Assembly (NCBI GenBank): GCA_028821605.1
Contig: JAPPFM010000056.1
Location: 62,001-126,000 of the forward strand
Length of the DNA: 64,000 nt
Direction: 5' to 3'
DNA from: Candidatus Poribacteria bacterium
Lineage (GTDB): Bacteria; Poribacteria; WGA-4E; WGA-3G
Shown: piece after piece, positions 49,963 to 57,758 of the stretch
Layout of the letters: every line of letters starts with the position of its first letter
Position numbering within the stretch: position 1 is the stretch's first letter
Made by a program: the position numbers and the translations under genes
The notes under the pieces: generated by a model
What the model was told of the DNA's origin: nothing
The model's database searches: none
What the model saw: only the letters and a program-made list of their open reading frames with translations

Positions 49963-50052
49963 GATCAGAAATATCATCAAATGGGAGATGGAGGCAACGA
50001 ATCCTTGGTAGATTGTGGCTACAAACACTACGCAGAGACGCTTGTTGTCATC

Positions 50053-50814
50053 TCATGCGGGTTTAACTGCCGCCACCTTAACGCTCGCGACCTCTACCTG
50101 CCGCATTTTCGCATAGGCTGATTTACTGAGAACCCGAACGTCCTCAAACCCAGCTTGGCGAATCGAATCTAAATACTGGTCCTCAGGTAACGCCCCTGAA
50201 ATACAACTCACCCATACGCTTACCGCGGCTCTCGCCCACCCGGGCATATTGTTGGCAACCATATCGGACACCACTAACTTACCACCGGGTTTGAGGACGC
50301 GGTACGCCTCTTCAAAAACCTTATGCTTATCCGGCGACAGACAGATCACGCAATTGGAAATGATCCAATTCACACTTTCATCTTCAATCGGCATTGATTC
50401 GATCTCCCCCAAACGGAAATCGACATTCTTCGCTCCAGCGTCCTTGGCATTCCGTCGCGCCTTCTCGATCATCTCAGGCGTCATATCAATACCGATCGCT
50501 CTGCCGCTTTCACCGACCAATTGCGATGCGAGTAACACATCAATCCCGGCACCGGATCCGAGATCGATCACAACGTCGCCCTCCTGAACATCCGCATATT
50601 CCAGTGGATTCCCGCAACCAAAGGAATGTTCAGTAGCATCGGTGGGAATGCTGGAGATCTGGGCATCGGTGTAGCCATTCTTTTCTGCAGGATTATTTGT
50701 TTTAGTGTCTGGACAACAGGTAAGCGATGAACAGCAGGATTCATCAGTTTTTATTTTATCGGCATAATGTTTACGAACAGATGCTTTGATCTGTTTTACA
50801 TCTTGGGATTCCAT
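50053..50814 (-). CDS. arsM: Arsenite S-adenosylmethionine methyltransferase
   Basis: 253 residues. Methylates As(III) using SAM. The Rossmann motif is VVIDLGSGAGIDVLLAS (about 79-95). Cys residues diagnostic for ArsM are present: NCVICLSPDK (about 154-163) and SCISGALPEDQY (about 205-216); a further CCSSLTCC group sits near residues 27-34. GYTDAQISSIPTDATEHSFGCGNP is the typical N-terminal segment. The ATG at 50814 has GGAGGAA upstream. No arsR or other ars gene is adjacent. Confidence 0.9.
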   Translation of the reverse strand: MESQDVKQIKASVRKHYADKIKTDESCCSSLTCCPDTKTNNPAEKNGYTDAQISSIPTDATEHSFGCGNPLEYADVQEGDVVIDLGSGAGIDVLLASQLVGESGRAIGIDMTPEMIEKARRNAKDAGAKNVDFRLGEIESMPIEDESVNWIISNCVICLSPDKHKVFEEAYRVLKPGGKLVVSDMVANNMPGWARAAVSVWVSCISGALPEDQYLDSIRQAGFEDVRVLSKSAYAKMRQVEVASVKVAAVKPA

Positions 50815-50861
50815 AATTTCCTCCAAGGTGAGGTGTTGTTCTTTTCTTCAATGCAACCAAT

Positions 50862-53800
50862 CTAAAGTTCTGGAAGCCTATACACGCCCCGTCGCACCTT
50901 TACAATTTCACCGATCTCCACAAGGCGCGTGAGTTCTGTATTGATTGCTTTTGGATGCCCTTGAATCGCCTCCACGAATTCCGGTGTTTTTTTCTCTCCA
51001 TCAGCGAGAAGTGCGAGAATTTGCTGGCGGAAAGGAACACGTGCAATTTTTCCACCCCTCAGCCTTTGCAACACTCGGTTCGCCTGCCCTGGGGAACATC
51101 CGAGAACCCGCTCTACCTCTTTTCTGCTGGATTCAGCCGTCAGATTGTCGCGTTCGGTCTCAAATCGTTGACGTATCGCTATCACCTCAGCGAGTTTGTC
51201 CAACCCACCGGCGACATCGAAATCCTTCCAGTCAAAAAGGAGCGTTTCAGGTCTGTCAGTAATCTCAGGAATTCGGAATCCCGTAATCAACATAACTTTC
51301 TTGTTTGCTGAACGGTTCAGCTGAACCAACTCCATAATCTCTGTGAATATACGGATGGCCACTTTTTCATGAACGCTCTGGACACGCGCGTCTTTGTAAC
51401 GGTAGGACTCAGGTTCCATTTCATAAGAGAGGGGTTCCTCGTCGTTTCCGAAGTAGACCTGAGTGAACTCCAACATGGTGGCAGGTCCTATTTCCGGCAT
51501 ACCAACAATCCAGCTGACCTGCGCTTCTTGAAAAGCGGTTTCCAATCCTTCCAGCCTTCGAAAGTCCGTCAAGAAACAGACGTTCTCATTTTTCGCGATA
51601 TTCCTCAATTGTGCCAGTGAGTAAACATGGGTTATAATCCCATGCTTAATATCTGGATCCTTTTCAATTTCAGCTTGGATCCTCCAAAAAATGTCCTGCC
51701 CCGTTTCAGACATCCCGATAACGTCCCAAGTACTGCTGAAGTCTAAAATTGTCTCTCGTGGATAGATACCGGTCCGAATCTGAAAAACACGATTTCCAGG
51801 AACCCATGCCATCGGTTGGGTGTGAAGGATCTCGGTGTCCGCGTCCAGGAACGCCCGATGTAAATGTTCACCGTAGAGAATCGGTGCATTGACCAAAAGG
51901 TGTTTGACGCTGGGATGGAGGACCGGCGGCACCCAGAATTGTAGTGCCTCGTCCTCCCATCGCATCGGTGCACCAACGTTCCGCGTGTAATGTGTAAAGA
52001 AACGCTTGAGTTGATGCCAAAACGTCCAGCTTGGATCCGCACAAACCGCTGGAAACTCCTGAATGTTTTCAACAGTCGCGGCGTCCAAGATACCCAACCC
52101 GACAGCGTCCGCTATTGACATCAGGATTTTCATGTCTTCGTTCGGCATAAACGTACGGAGTTGAAAAAAGGGCAACCCTTCCGCTGCCAGTCTATCCGCA
52201 GCCGCAGCATCCACAGGAATATAAGCAGAGATTCCTCGCGCAAACTCGATGGTAAAGCGTGCTAATTCCGCACCGGTCTCCGCATCAATAGCACCGCGTG
52301 CGACCACTCTCCCCTGTATATTGATGTGGCACATCTGTTGGACAATTTCTTCTTCCAGCCATTCAAACGTCTGGACCACTGTTCGGAGGCGTTTGGTAAA
52401 ACTACCGTGGGATCTGTCTCTGATTTCTACCACATTCAGTAGAGCCATCGCAAAGTTGCCTAAGGCACTGCCTTGCCAGTTGATAACCCACTCCTCCAAT
52501 GTGGTTCTCGGGAGTTTGCATCTAAGAAATAGGGCATTCTCTCTCTTGACATTGATGATACAGAGGGGGTGTGTTCCCTCGCGTGCTTCGAGAAGTTGTT
52601 CCATTCCTTTGGCATACTGTGGGTCCAAAAACAGTCGAAAATTCCCTAATATTTGTGCGTTAGTCGTTTGAAATGTAGAAAATTGCGATAGATAACCACG
52701 CTCGCGGCATGCTGTATAGACGGGGCATTGTGGACAGATAATTTCGCTCGGATCCCCACCCTTTTGCTCAATCGCTTCGCACCGTTGAGGATCCTCGCAG
52801 ACATTTCCACGCTGAAAGGGGGTTGCCATGCGCACGTCAACCGGGATATTTTTCACCTGATCCCAGAGATACATCCGATCCCGCCACTGTGCCATCGATC
52901 CGACCTTTGGGTCTTGAAGAAATCGCTCAGTTGCTGCCCCAAGTTCAACACTTGGCACTCTTAAACAGATTGCCTTATGCAGAAAGGGTTCCACTTCACG
53001 GTTTTTCTCTACGTCTGTCTCGGGAATACATCCCAAGACGCGCACGTTTCTATCAAAAGCACGTTGCACCTGAACACTCATTGCTTCTGGCGTTTCATCA
53101 ATCTTTTCCGTAGGTTTCGACTTGTGTAACACCGGCCGTGGACGTTTGAGTGATAGTGGACTGAGGTTTCCTTCCCGAACGGCAAGCACCTTATCGTCTA
53201 TCGGGAGCCCCGTCTCGGGAATCGGCGGTAAGATACCCGTATCCTTCCAAACATCTGTTATGAGTGTTGCCTCCATAGGTAACTCTGTATCAGATGTAGA
53301 TGCACACACCCATACACCCTCTTCATTCTCCCACAAGGTTACCTCTGTGTTGCCACTCTCATCACCGCGTCGGTGCCAATAGTGAAATCCATCCGCTTGT
53401 CTGCTATAAGAAAATCCATGCTTGAAAAGCGCCTCTTTGGCGAGGTCAAGTTTACGCGATCCCAGAGAGTATGGCACCTCGGGAATGCTCTCCGTGTGCT
53501 GTAAAATTTGAAAAACCGGTTCGTGAAGTTTCGCACGAAGCGCATCGAGAGGGGCAAAGAGTACCTCTTTAGGAATCACAGGCGGATCTAACAGATTTCC
53601 AAGCAGGATTTCATAACGCCCATCCCAGCAATTGTGTCCTTTCTTGCCCAAAATTTCAAGATACGCATCGTGGTGGTACGGATTCTCTTGTGATGGGTTC
53701 CCTTTATAGACATACACCCGTGCCTGCTTGGTGTTCGGGTGCAGGTACCCCGGTATCCTGCAAGAAAAGCGCAACCCACCAGATTTTGACAATGTCAACA

Positions 53801-54248
53801 ACGGGTTCGCAGCAGTGTTAACAAGTGCTTGAACGCAAGCAAGAACGGCATCAGGCGCAGCACAGATGGCTTCATACTTAAAGTCGATGTCGTGCCAGGG
53901 CGCGCCATCGCGCGCCGAGGGAATACCTGTATATATTTGAATTCCCCACGACTTATGCCATTGGGTGATATCCCAGTCTGTCGCCTGTTGGCGTTTCAAG
54001 AACCGTTCATCCCTAAAAGACCGCGGGGGACGGTCGGTTCCAGGGGCACGCCCTATCGGCATAAAGGAAATGTCCGCCGCTTCCAAGTCTTGCAACATCA
54101 CAGGGTAGTTGTGCGCACAATAGACTGTTAAATAGTAAGGAAGCCCTTTATAAAGCATAGGTGTTACGGTCGTCTTCCTTTGCTCAAGGGGCTTTTCGTG
54201 CCGTTCGTGGCAGCGGGCAATTATATCTTGCAAGACATCGAGTGTCAT
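50862..54248 (-). CDS. Large primase/helicase-like protein with Cys cluster and C-terminal winged helices
   Basis: 1,128 residues from the ATG at 54248 (GGAGC upstream). Around residue 120 APWHDIDFKYEAI gives a D-x-D pair, and 34 residues on SKSGGLRFSCR recalls motif II of archaeo-eukaryotic primases, with Arg for His. Residues about 480-515 hold a Cys cluster (CEDPQRC ... CPQCPVYTAC) like the Fe-S clusters of some helicases and primases. About 870-1015 looks like a helicase C-terminal lobe (FLTDFRRLEGL ... GFRIPEITDRPETLLFDWKDFDVAGGL). Two winged-helix units end the protein. I see no Walker A or DExH motif, so it may be a non-ATPase derivative. Such genes usually belong to mobile elements. 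Confidence 0.5.
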   Translation of the reverse strand: MTLDVLQDIIARCHERHEKPLEQRKTTVTPMLYKGLPYYLTVYCAHNYPVMLQDLEAADISFMPIGRAPGTDRPPRSFRDERFLKRQQATDWDITQWHKSWGIQIYTGIPSARDGAPWHDIDFKYEAICAAPDAVLACVQALVNTAANPLLTLSKSGGLRFSCRIPGYLHPNTKQARVYVYKGNPSQENPYHHDAYLEILGKKGHNCWDGRYEILLGNLLDPPVIPKEVLFAPLDALRAKLHEPVFQILQHTESIPEVPYSLGSRKLDLAKEALFKHGFSYSRQADGFHYWHRRGDESGNTEVTLWENEEGVWVCASTSDTELPMEATLITDVWKDTGILPPIPETGLPIDDKVLAVREGNLSPLSLKRPRPVLHKSKPTEKIDETPEAMSVQVQRAFDRNVRVLGCIPETDVEKNREVEPFLHKAICLRVPSVELGAATERFLQDPKVGSMAQWRDRMYLWDQVKNIPVDVRMATPFQRGNVCEDPQRCEAIEQKGGDPSEIICPQCPVYTACRERGYLSQFSTFQTTNAQILGNFRLFLDPQYAKGMEQLLEAREGTHPLCIINVKRENALFLRCKLPRTTLEEWVINWQGSALGNFAMALLNVVEIRDRSHGSFTKRLRTVVQTFEWLEEEIVQQMCHINIQGRVVARGAIDAETGAELARFTIEFARGISAYIPVDAAAADRLAAEGLPFFQLRTFMPNEDMKILMSIADAVGLGILDAATVENIQEFPAVCADPSWTFWHQLKRFFTHYTRNVGAPMRWEDEALQFWVPPVLHPSVKHLLVNAPILYGEHLHRAFLDADTEILHTQPMAWVPGNRVFQIRTGIYPRETILDFSSTWDVIGMSETGQDIFWRIQAEIEKDPDIKHGIITHVYSLAQLRNIAKNENVCFLTDFRRLEGLETAFQEAQVSWIVGMPEIGPATMLEFTQVYFGNDEEPLSYEMEPESYRYKDARVQSVHEKVAIRIFTEIMELVQLNRSANKKVMLITGFRIPEITDRPETLLFDWKDFDVAGGLDKLAEVIAIRQRFETERDNLTAESSRKEVERVLGCSPGQANRVLQRLRGGKIARVPFRQQILALLADGEKKTPEFVEAIQGHPKAINTELTRLVEIGEIVKVRRGVYRLPEL

Positions 54249-54365
54249 GGATAGCTCCATATTTTCACATAAGTTAATGACATATTTTATTAGAAATCTC
54301 ATCCTAGGTCAAGTTTTAAATTGATAAGCAAGTTTAATGAGACTTACGCAGAAAACGAATATTCG

Positions 54366-54456
54366 GATGGAAGGATGGAAGACAGGGAAGACTGGAAGAC
54401 CTGCCATGTTTGCTATCTTCCGCCCTTCCGTTCTTCCAATCTTCCAAACTTCCAAG
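54366..54456. repeat. GGAAG-rich imperfect inverted repeat
   Basis: The left arm repeats GGAAG four to five times (GGATGGAAGGATGGAAGAC..., GGGAAGACTGGAAGACC). The right arm is its complement in CTTCC units (ATCTTCCGCCCTTCC, GTTCTTCCAATCTTCC). The arms can fold into a long imperfect hairpin. Confidence 0.6.
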
Positions 54457-54487
54457 GAATGCCTCTTTAGTAATCCCTATTCCCCAG

Positions 54488-54854
54488 GTCCGGTAGGTGC
54501 GGTTGCAAACCGCACCATAGGTGTCAATTTAGGGTTTCCGTGCTCTTGTAGGTTGGGTTGAACGGAACTGAAAAAGGAGATGTGGATCTTCCAAATACCC
54601 TTGAAATCCGATCTGCCATTATATCCACTCAAGAACATAGTGAAACCCAACTTCATACCTCAGAGTCCCGGAAACTTCACAACAAAAGCGTTGGGTTTCA
54701 CTCGGTCTCTGGTTGATGCGGCGTGTCTGGAAAAAAGTTTGTTTTTCTATGATTTTTTCAGTTTTGGTGGCATCCGTTCAACCCAACCTACGATGCCATA
54801 ACACAGTTTTTTCTAAAATTGACAGTTATGGTGCGGTTGCAAACCGCACCGGAC
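54488..54854. mobile_element. Outer MITE-like element bounded by long inverted repeats
   Basis: The left end (54488-54531) reads GTCCGGTAGGTGCGG... with a palindrome GGTGCGGTT-GCA-AACCGCACC at 54496-54516 and then ATAGGTGTCAATTT. The right end (about 54815-54854) is the inverted counterpart with the same palindrome (54830-54850) and ACCGGAC. The centre is occupied by another element (54544-54793). No coding capacity. Confidence 0.55.
54544..54793. mobile_element. MITE-like element, copy 1 (nested inverted repeats)
   Basis: Outer ends: GTAGGTTGGGTTGAACGG at 54548-54565, and its complement near 54774-54791. An inner inverted pair, GTGAAACCCAAC and GTTGGGTTTCAC, brackets the middle. The same architecture occurs at 59151-59390, although the internal sequence differs. 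It encodes nothing and lies inside the larger inverted repeat. Confidence 0.65.
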
Positions 54855-54884
54855 TTCCACAAGAAATTACCGAATTAATATTTT

Positions 54885-55115
54885 ACTAAACTTTGGACAG
54901 TTTCTATTCAGATCAGGTGCTGTTTCCACCGCATTTTGCGTATTTTCTCTGATTTTTCTCAACGTTTCTCATGCCAACCCAACTCAGAAAAAATATACTT
55001 GGATGCACCAAAACGCAGCCCCGTAGGGGCGAAATGTCTATAGAAACCATACCCCAAGGCCCAAGCCCCAGCGGGGCGAAATGTGTATTGCCTTTAAAAT
55101 TGTCCGAAGTTTAGT
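54885..55115. mobile_element. 231-bp MITE-like element with 19-bp terminal inverted repeats
   Basis: The left end ACTAAACTTTGGACAGTTT (54885-54903) and the right end AAATTGTCCGAAGTTTAGT (55097-55115) are inverted repeats matching at 17 of 19 positions. Inside are two short hairpin repeats, CCCCGTAGGGGCGAAATG (about 55019) and CCCCAGCGGGGCGAAATG (about 55065). No clear target-site duplication. Confidence 0.6.
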
Positions 55116-55139
55116 TTAATTATCAAACTCACGTTTAGT

Positions 55140-55340
55140 ATAGTTACATTAAATCTTTATTATTTTTTAAATTGAATAATTATAAAAATTGTTTTATTGT
55201 AACTATATAAGGACGGAGCATAAACCGTCACAACCGCAAAGCGGATTCTCCATAGCGGCAAGCAAGCATCTTTTGTAGCAGCATCTGTTAGATGATCCTC
55301 CTAAGCACACGAACTCACAATGGGTGCTATGGAAATCCCG
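55140..55340 (+). repeat. 200-bp direct repeat, copy 1 (candidate structured RNA)
   Basis: It begins with TAGTTACATTAAA, mirrored by TTGTAACTA about 60 bases on, and continues into a segment with hairpins GACGG/CCGTC (55212-55229), CCGC/GCGG (55234-55244) and a closing helix CCATAGC/GCTATGG (55250-55256 with 55326-55332). Copy 2 lies 302 bases downstream. Function unknown. Confidence 0.6.
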
Positions 55341-55410
55341 TAAAAATCGGATAGAATTCTAAAATATTATCCACTTTTCAAGGAAAAGGAACAATTTTTG
55401 TGGACCTAAT

Positions 55411-55439
55411 TTGCTTTTCCCTGAAAAATAGTGTATAAT
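55411..55439 (+). promoter_or_regulatory. Sigma-70 promoter reading into repeat copy 2 and the LRR gene
   Basis: TTGCTT at 55411-55416, 17-base spacer, TATAAT at 55434-55439. Transcription would start about 55446, at the beginning of repeat copy 2, which would then form the 5' leader of the secreted-protein genes. Confidence 0.65.
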
Positions 55440-55441
55440 TT

Positions 55442-55642
55442 TTAGTTACATTAAATCTTTATTATTTTTCAATTTAAAAATAATAAAAAATTGTTTTATT
55501 GTAACTATATGAAGACGGAGTATAAGCCGTTACAACCGCAAAGCGGATTCTCCATAGGGGCAAGCGCGCGTCTTTTATAGCAGAATCTGTTGGATGATCC
55601 CTCTAAGCACGTCAACTCACAATGGACGCTATGGAAATCGCG
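55442..55642 (+). repeat. 200-bp direct repeat, copy 2 (candidate structured RNA leader)
   Basis: Most bases match copy 1. The hairpins are kept, with a pairing-compatible change: GACGG pairs with CCGTT (G-U) at 55514-55531, and ATCT/GGAT replaces ATCT/AGAT. The closing helix TCCATAG/CTATGGA is retained. It lies 150 bases before the LRR gene start and just downstream of a consensus promoter. Confidence 0.6.
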
Positions 55643-55791
55643 TGAATAATGAACCCCCTCAACTATATAGCACTTCAACTACACCGGTTATGCGCAGTGC
55701 GGCGTGCTGCGGGCATTTTTTGTTCCAAATAACTAACCTGATAAAGTTATAGTCAAGGCGGTGCGTCCACCCGTCAAGAAAGGATTGTTTT

Positions 55792-57750
55792 ATGAAAGTT
55801 TTTGTATACTTTGGAATTATGATAGTGATGTTAGGGATTTGGGTTGAGGTTGGCACTGCACAAACCATAACTGAGACGGATATGCCGGATCCGGGCTTAC
55901 GGAACGCAGTGCTGCAAGAACTCAAAGGCTTTGGGGTGATAGGGTCAGGTGATACGACCTTTACACGAGAGAATATGGCGGACACAAGATTCACCCGTTT
56001 GCATGCGACGGGAAGCGGAAGGTATACATCGGACCTCACCGGGGTGAAATATGCAACCAGCCTAACAGGTTTGACTGTCTCTAATAGTGATCTATCTTCA
56101 ACTGATAGCGTTAGTGATATCTCTGAGCTGATGCATCTAACGAGCCTAACAACGTTGAATCTCAACGGTAATAGCATTAGTGATATCTCAGTGCTGTCAG
56201 GTCTGACCTCCCTAACGGCGTTGTATCTCGTCAGGAATATGATTAGCGATATCTCAGTGCTGTCAGGTCTGACCTCCCTGGAAGTGTTGTCTCTCAACGA
56301 GAATATGATTAGCAATATCTCAGTGCTGTCAGGTCTGACCTCCCTGGAACGGTTGTATCTTGACAAGAATATGATTAGCACTATCTCAGTGCTGTCAGGT
56401 CTGACCTCCCTAACGGAGTTGTCTCTCAACGAGAATATGATTAGCACTATCTCAGCGTTGTCAGGTCTGACCTCCCTGGAACGGTTGTATCTTGACAAGA
56501 ATAGGATTAGTAATACCGATGCGCTAGTGGGGCTGACTACCTTAAAACGTTTGTGGCTTTATAGTAATCGAATTACGGCTATTGCTGAGTTCCAAAAACT
56601 GCAACCCTTAACCAATAACCTGCTCGTTGATTTGTATCTCAACCCGGGCGATGCATTCGATGATAATCGTTTAGCTGTCCGAAACAACATTGTGGCTACG
56701 TTGCAAGGCTTCCTCTGGACGCGACCGGGCGATATCCCTGCCGATGAAGCGGTGCGCTCCAGAGGCTACTCGGGAGATCCGCCCACCACGGTTTTTCGCT
56801 TTCCCATCACATTCGCTGAACGCGTCACCGGTTTTCACAGGGACGATATCACTGTAGAGACAGAACTTGAGACCGGCACCGGTGCCGCCGCTTTGGAGGC
56901 GTTGAGTCCTACCCTTTCTGCAGGGCAATACGCACAGAGTTATACCGCAACCATTGGACTGCCCGCCAATGCCATCGGAACCGTGATAATCACCTTGCAC
57001 GCAAGGGCGGCAGAGACCGATGGAGGGGCGATAACTCCCGCTGAAGATATAGTCTATGACCCGATTGCGTTTACAACGATTCCACCCCCACCCCCAGCCC
57101 CAGTGACAGAACCACCGAAGCGGAAGATTATATTTCAATGTCCTGTCGGCTGGCAGAGAACCGACGGGTTTGCGCGACCCAACCGACGAGTCCTCCTCTA
57201 TGAAGTTAACTTGGAAATGGATTTAGAGAATCCTCGCTCTATCTATAAACCTGTCTCGGTCGCTATCTATGTCCACCCAGACGAAGGACTTGAGAGCTTG
57301 GACGGATGGAAACTCCAAGTCGCCATTCCCTATAATCACCATAGAGAGTATCTACTCACAGCAGAGAACGCCGTTGTTGTTGACGCAACACTTGAAGGCG
57401 TATCAGGGGGTTTTGCGTATATAGAAAACCCAGAAGAAAATCCGTTCCCGATGGTAGGGATGGGATTTACGGGAGCGACTGTCCCCGGCTTTGATTATCG
57501 TCTCTATGATGAGACGGGTCGCAAGGTAGACTTTGGGATCTCCTGCTACAAGCGCGGTGATATTTTCCAGGTTCTCAAGGATATGGAAGACCCCAGGGTT
57601 TTAAGAAAAGTGCTGCTTGAGACGTTGGACTGGGATGTGCTCTACATAAGAAGCGAGTGGACGGTTCCGGTTCCCGTCAATGTGCCGGGAGCACCCTCCT
57701 TACAAGGAGTCAATTTAGTTGGCAAGTGGGCGGCTCTGAAAAAACAATAA
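55792..57750 (+). CDS. Secreted leucine-rich-repeat protein with shared C-terminal domain
   Basis: 652 residues. Signal peptide MKVFVYFGIMIVMLGIWVEVGTAQ. Residues about 80-290 are 22-residue LRRs of the internalin/SDS22 type (TSLTALYLVRNMISDISVLSGL and six more). A beta-rich linker with a Pro run (PPPPPAPVTEPPK) leads to the ~205-residue C-terminal domain from about 448 (CPVGWQRTDGFARPNRRVLLYEVNLEMD ... SCYKRGD ... LVGKWAALKKQ), which two downstream proteins share. Two conserved Cys (CPVGW and SCYKR) may form a disulfide. The ATG follows GAAAGGA. The domain is not one I recognise. Confidence 0.85.
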   Translation: MKVFVYFGIMIVMLGIWVEVGTAQTITETDMPDPGLRNAVLQELKGFGVIGSGDTTFTRENMADTRFTRLHATGSGRYTSDLTGVKYATSLTGLTVSNSDLSSTDSVSDISELMHLTSLTTLNLNGNSISDISVLSGLTSLTALYLVRNMISDISVLSGLTSLEVLSLNENMISNISVLSGLTSLERLYLDKNMISTISVLSGLTSLTELSLNENMISTISALSGLTSLERLYLDKNRISNTDALVGLTTLKRLWLYSNRITAIAEFQKLQPLTNNLLVDLYLNPGDAFDDNRLAVRNNIVATLQGFLWTRPGDIPADEAVRSRGYSGDPPTTVFRFPITFAERVTGFHRDDITVETELETGTGAAALEALSPTLSAGQYAQSYTATIGLPANAIGTVIITLHARAAETDGGAITPAEDIVYDPIAFTTIPPPPPAPVTEPPKRKIIFQCPVGWQRTDGFARPNRRVLLYEVNLEMDLENPRSIYKPVSVAIYVHPDEGLESLDGWKLQVAIPYNHHREYLLTAENAVVVDATLEGVSGGFAYIENPEENPFPMVGMGFTGATVPGFDYRLYDETGRKVDFGISCYKRGDIFQVLKDMEDPRVLRKVLLETLDWDVLYIRSEWTVPVPVNVPGAPSLQGVNLVGKWAALKKQ

Positions 57751-57758
57751 CTTGAACA

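Larger units (their letters stand above)
54249..55791. other. 1.5-kb gene-free block of repeats
   Basis: No credible gene. From left to right it holds: a purine-rich inverted repeat (54366-54456), a nested pair of MITE-like elements (54488-54854 with 54544-54793 inside), a 231-bp element with 19-bp inverted ends (54885-55115), two ~200-bp direct repeats (55140-55340, 55442-55642), a promoter (55411-55439), and the leader of the LRR gene. It separates a mobile-element-like gene from a tandem surface-protein family. Confidence 0.7.

Noticed and set aside
54249-55791. CRISPR array in the repeat-rich block
   Set aside because: Repeats are inverted pairs and two long direct copies; there is no short direct repeat with regular unique spacers and no cas gene nearby.
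55659-56498. 279-residue minus-strand open frame with internal repeats (VREVRPDSTEI)
   Set aside because: It is antisense to the LRR repeats of the secreted protein at 55792, which has a signal peptide, ribosome site and domain matches.
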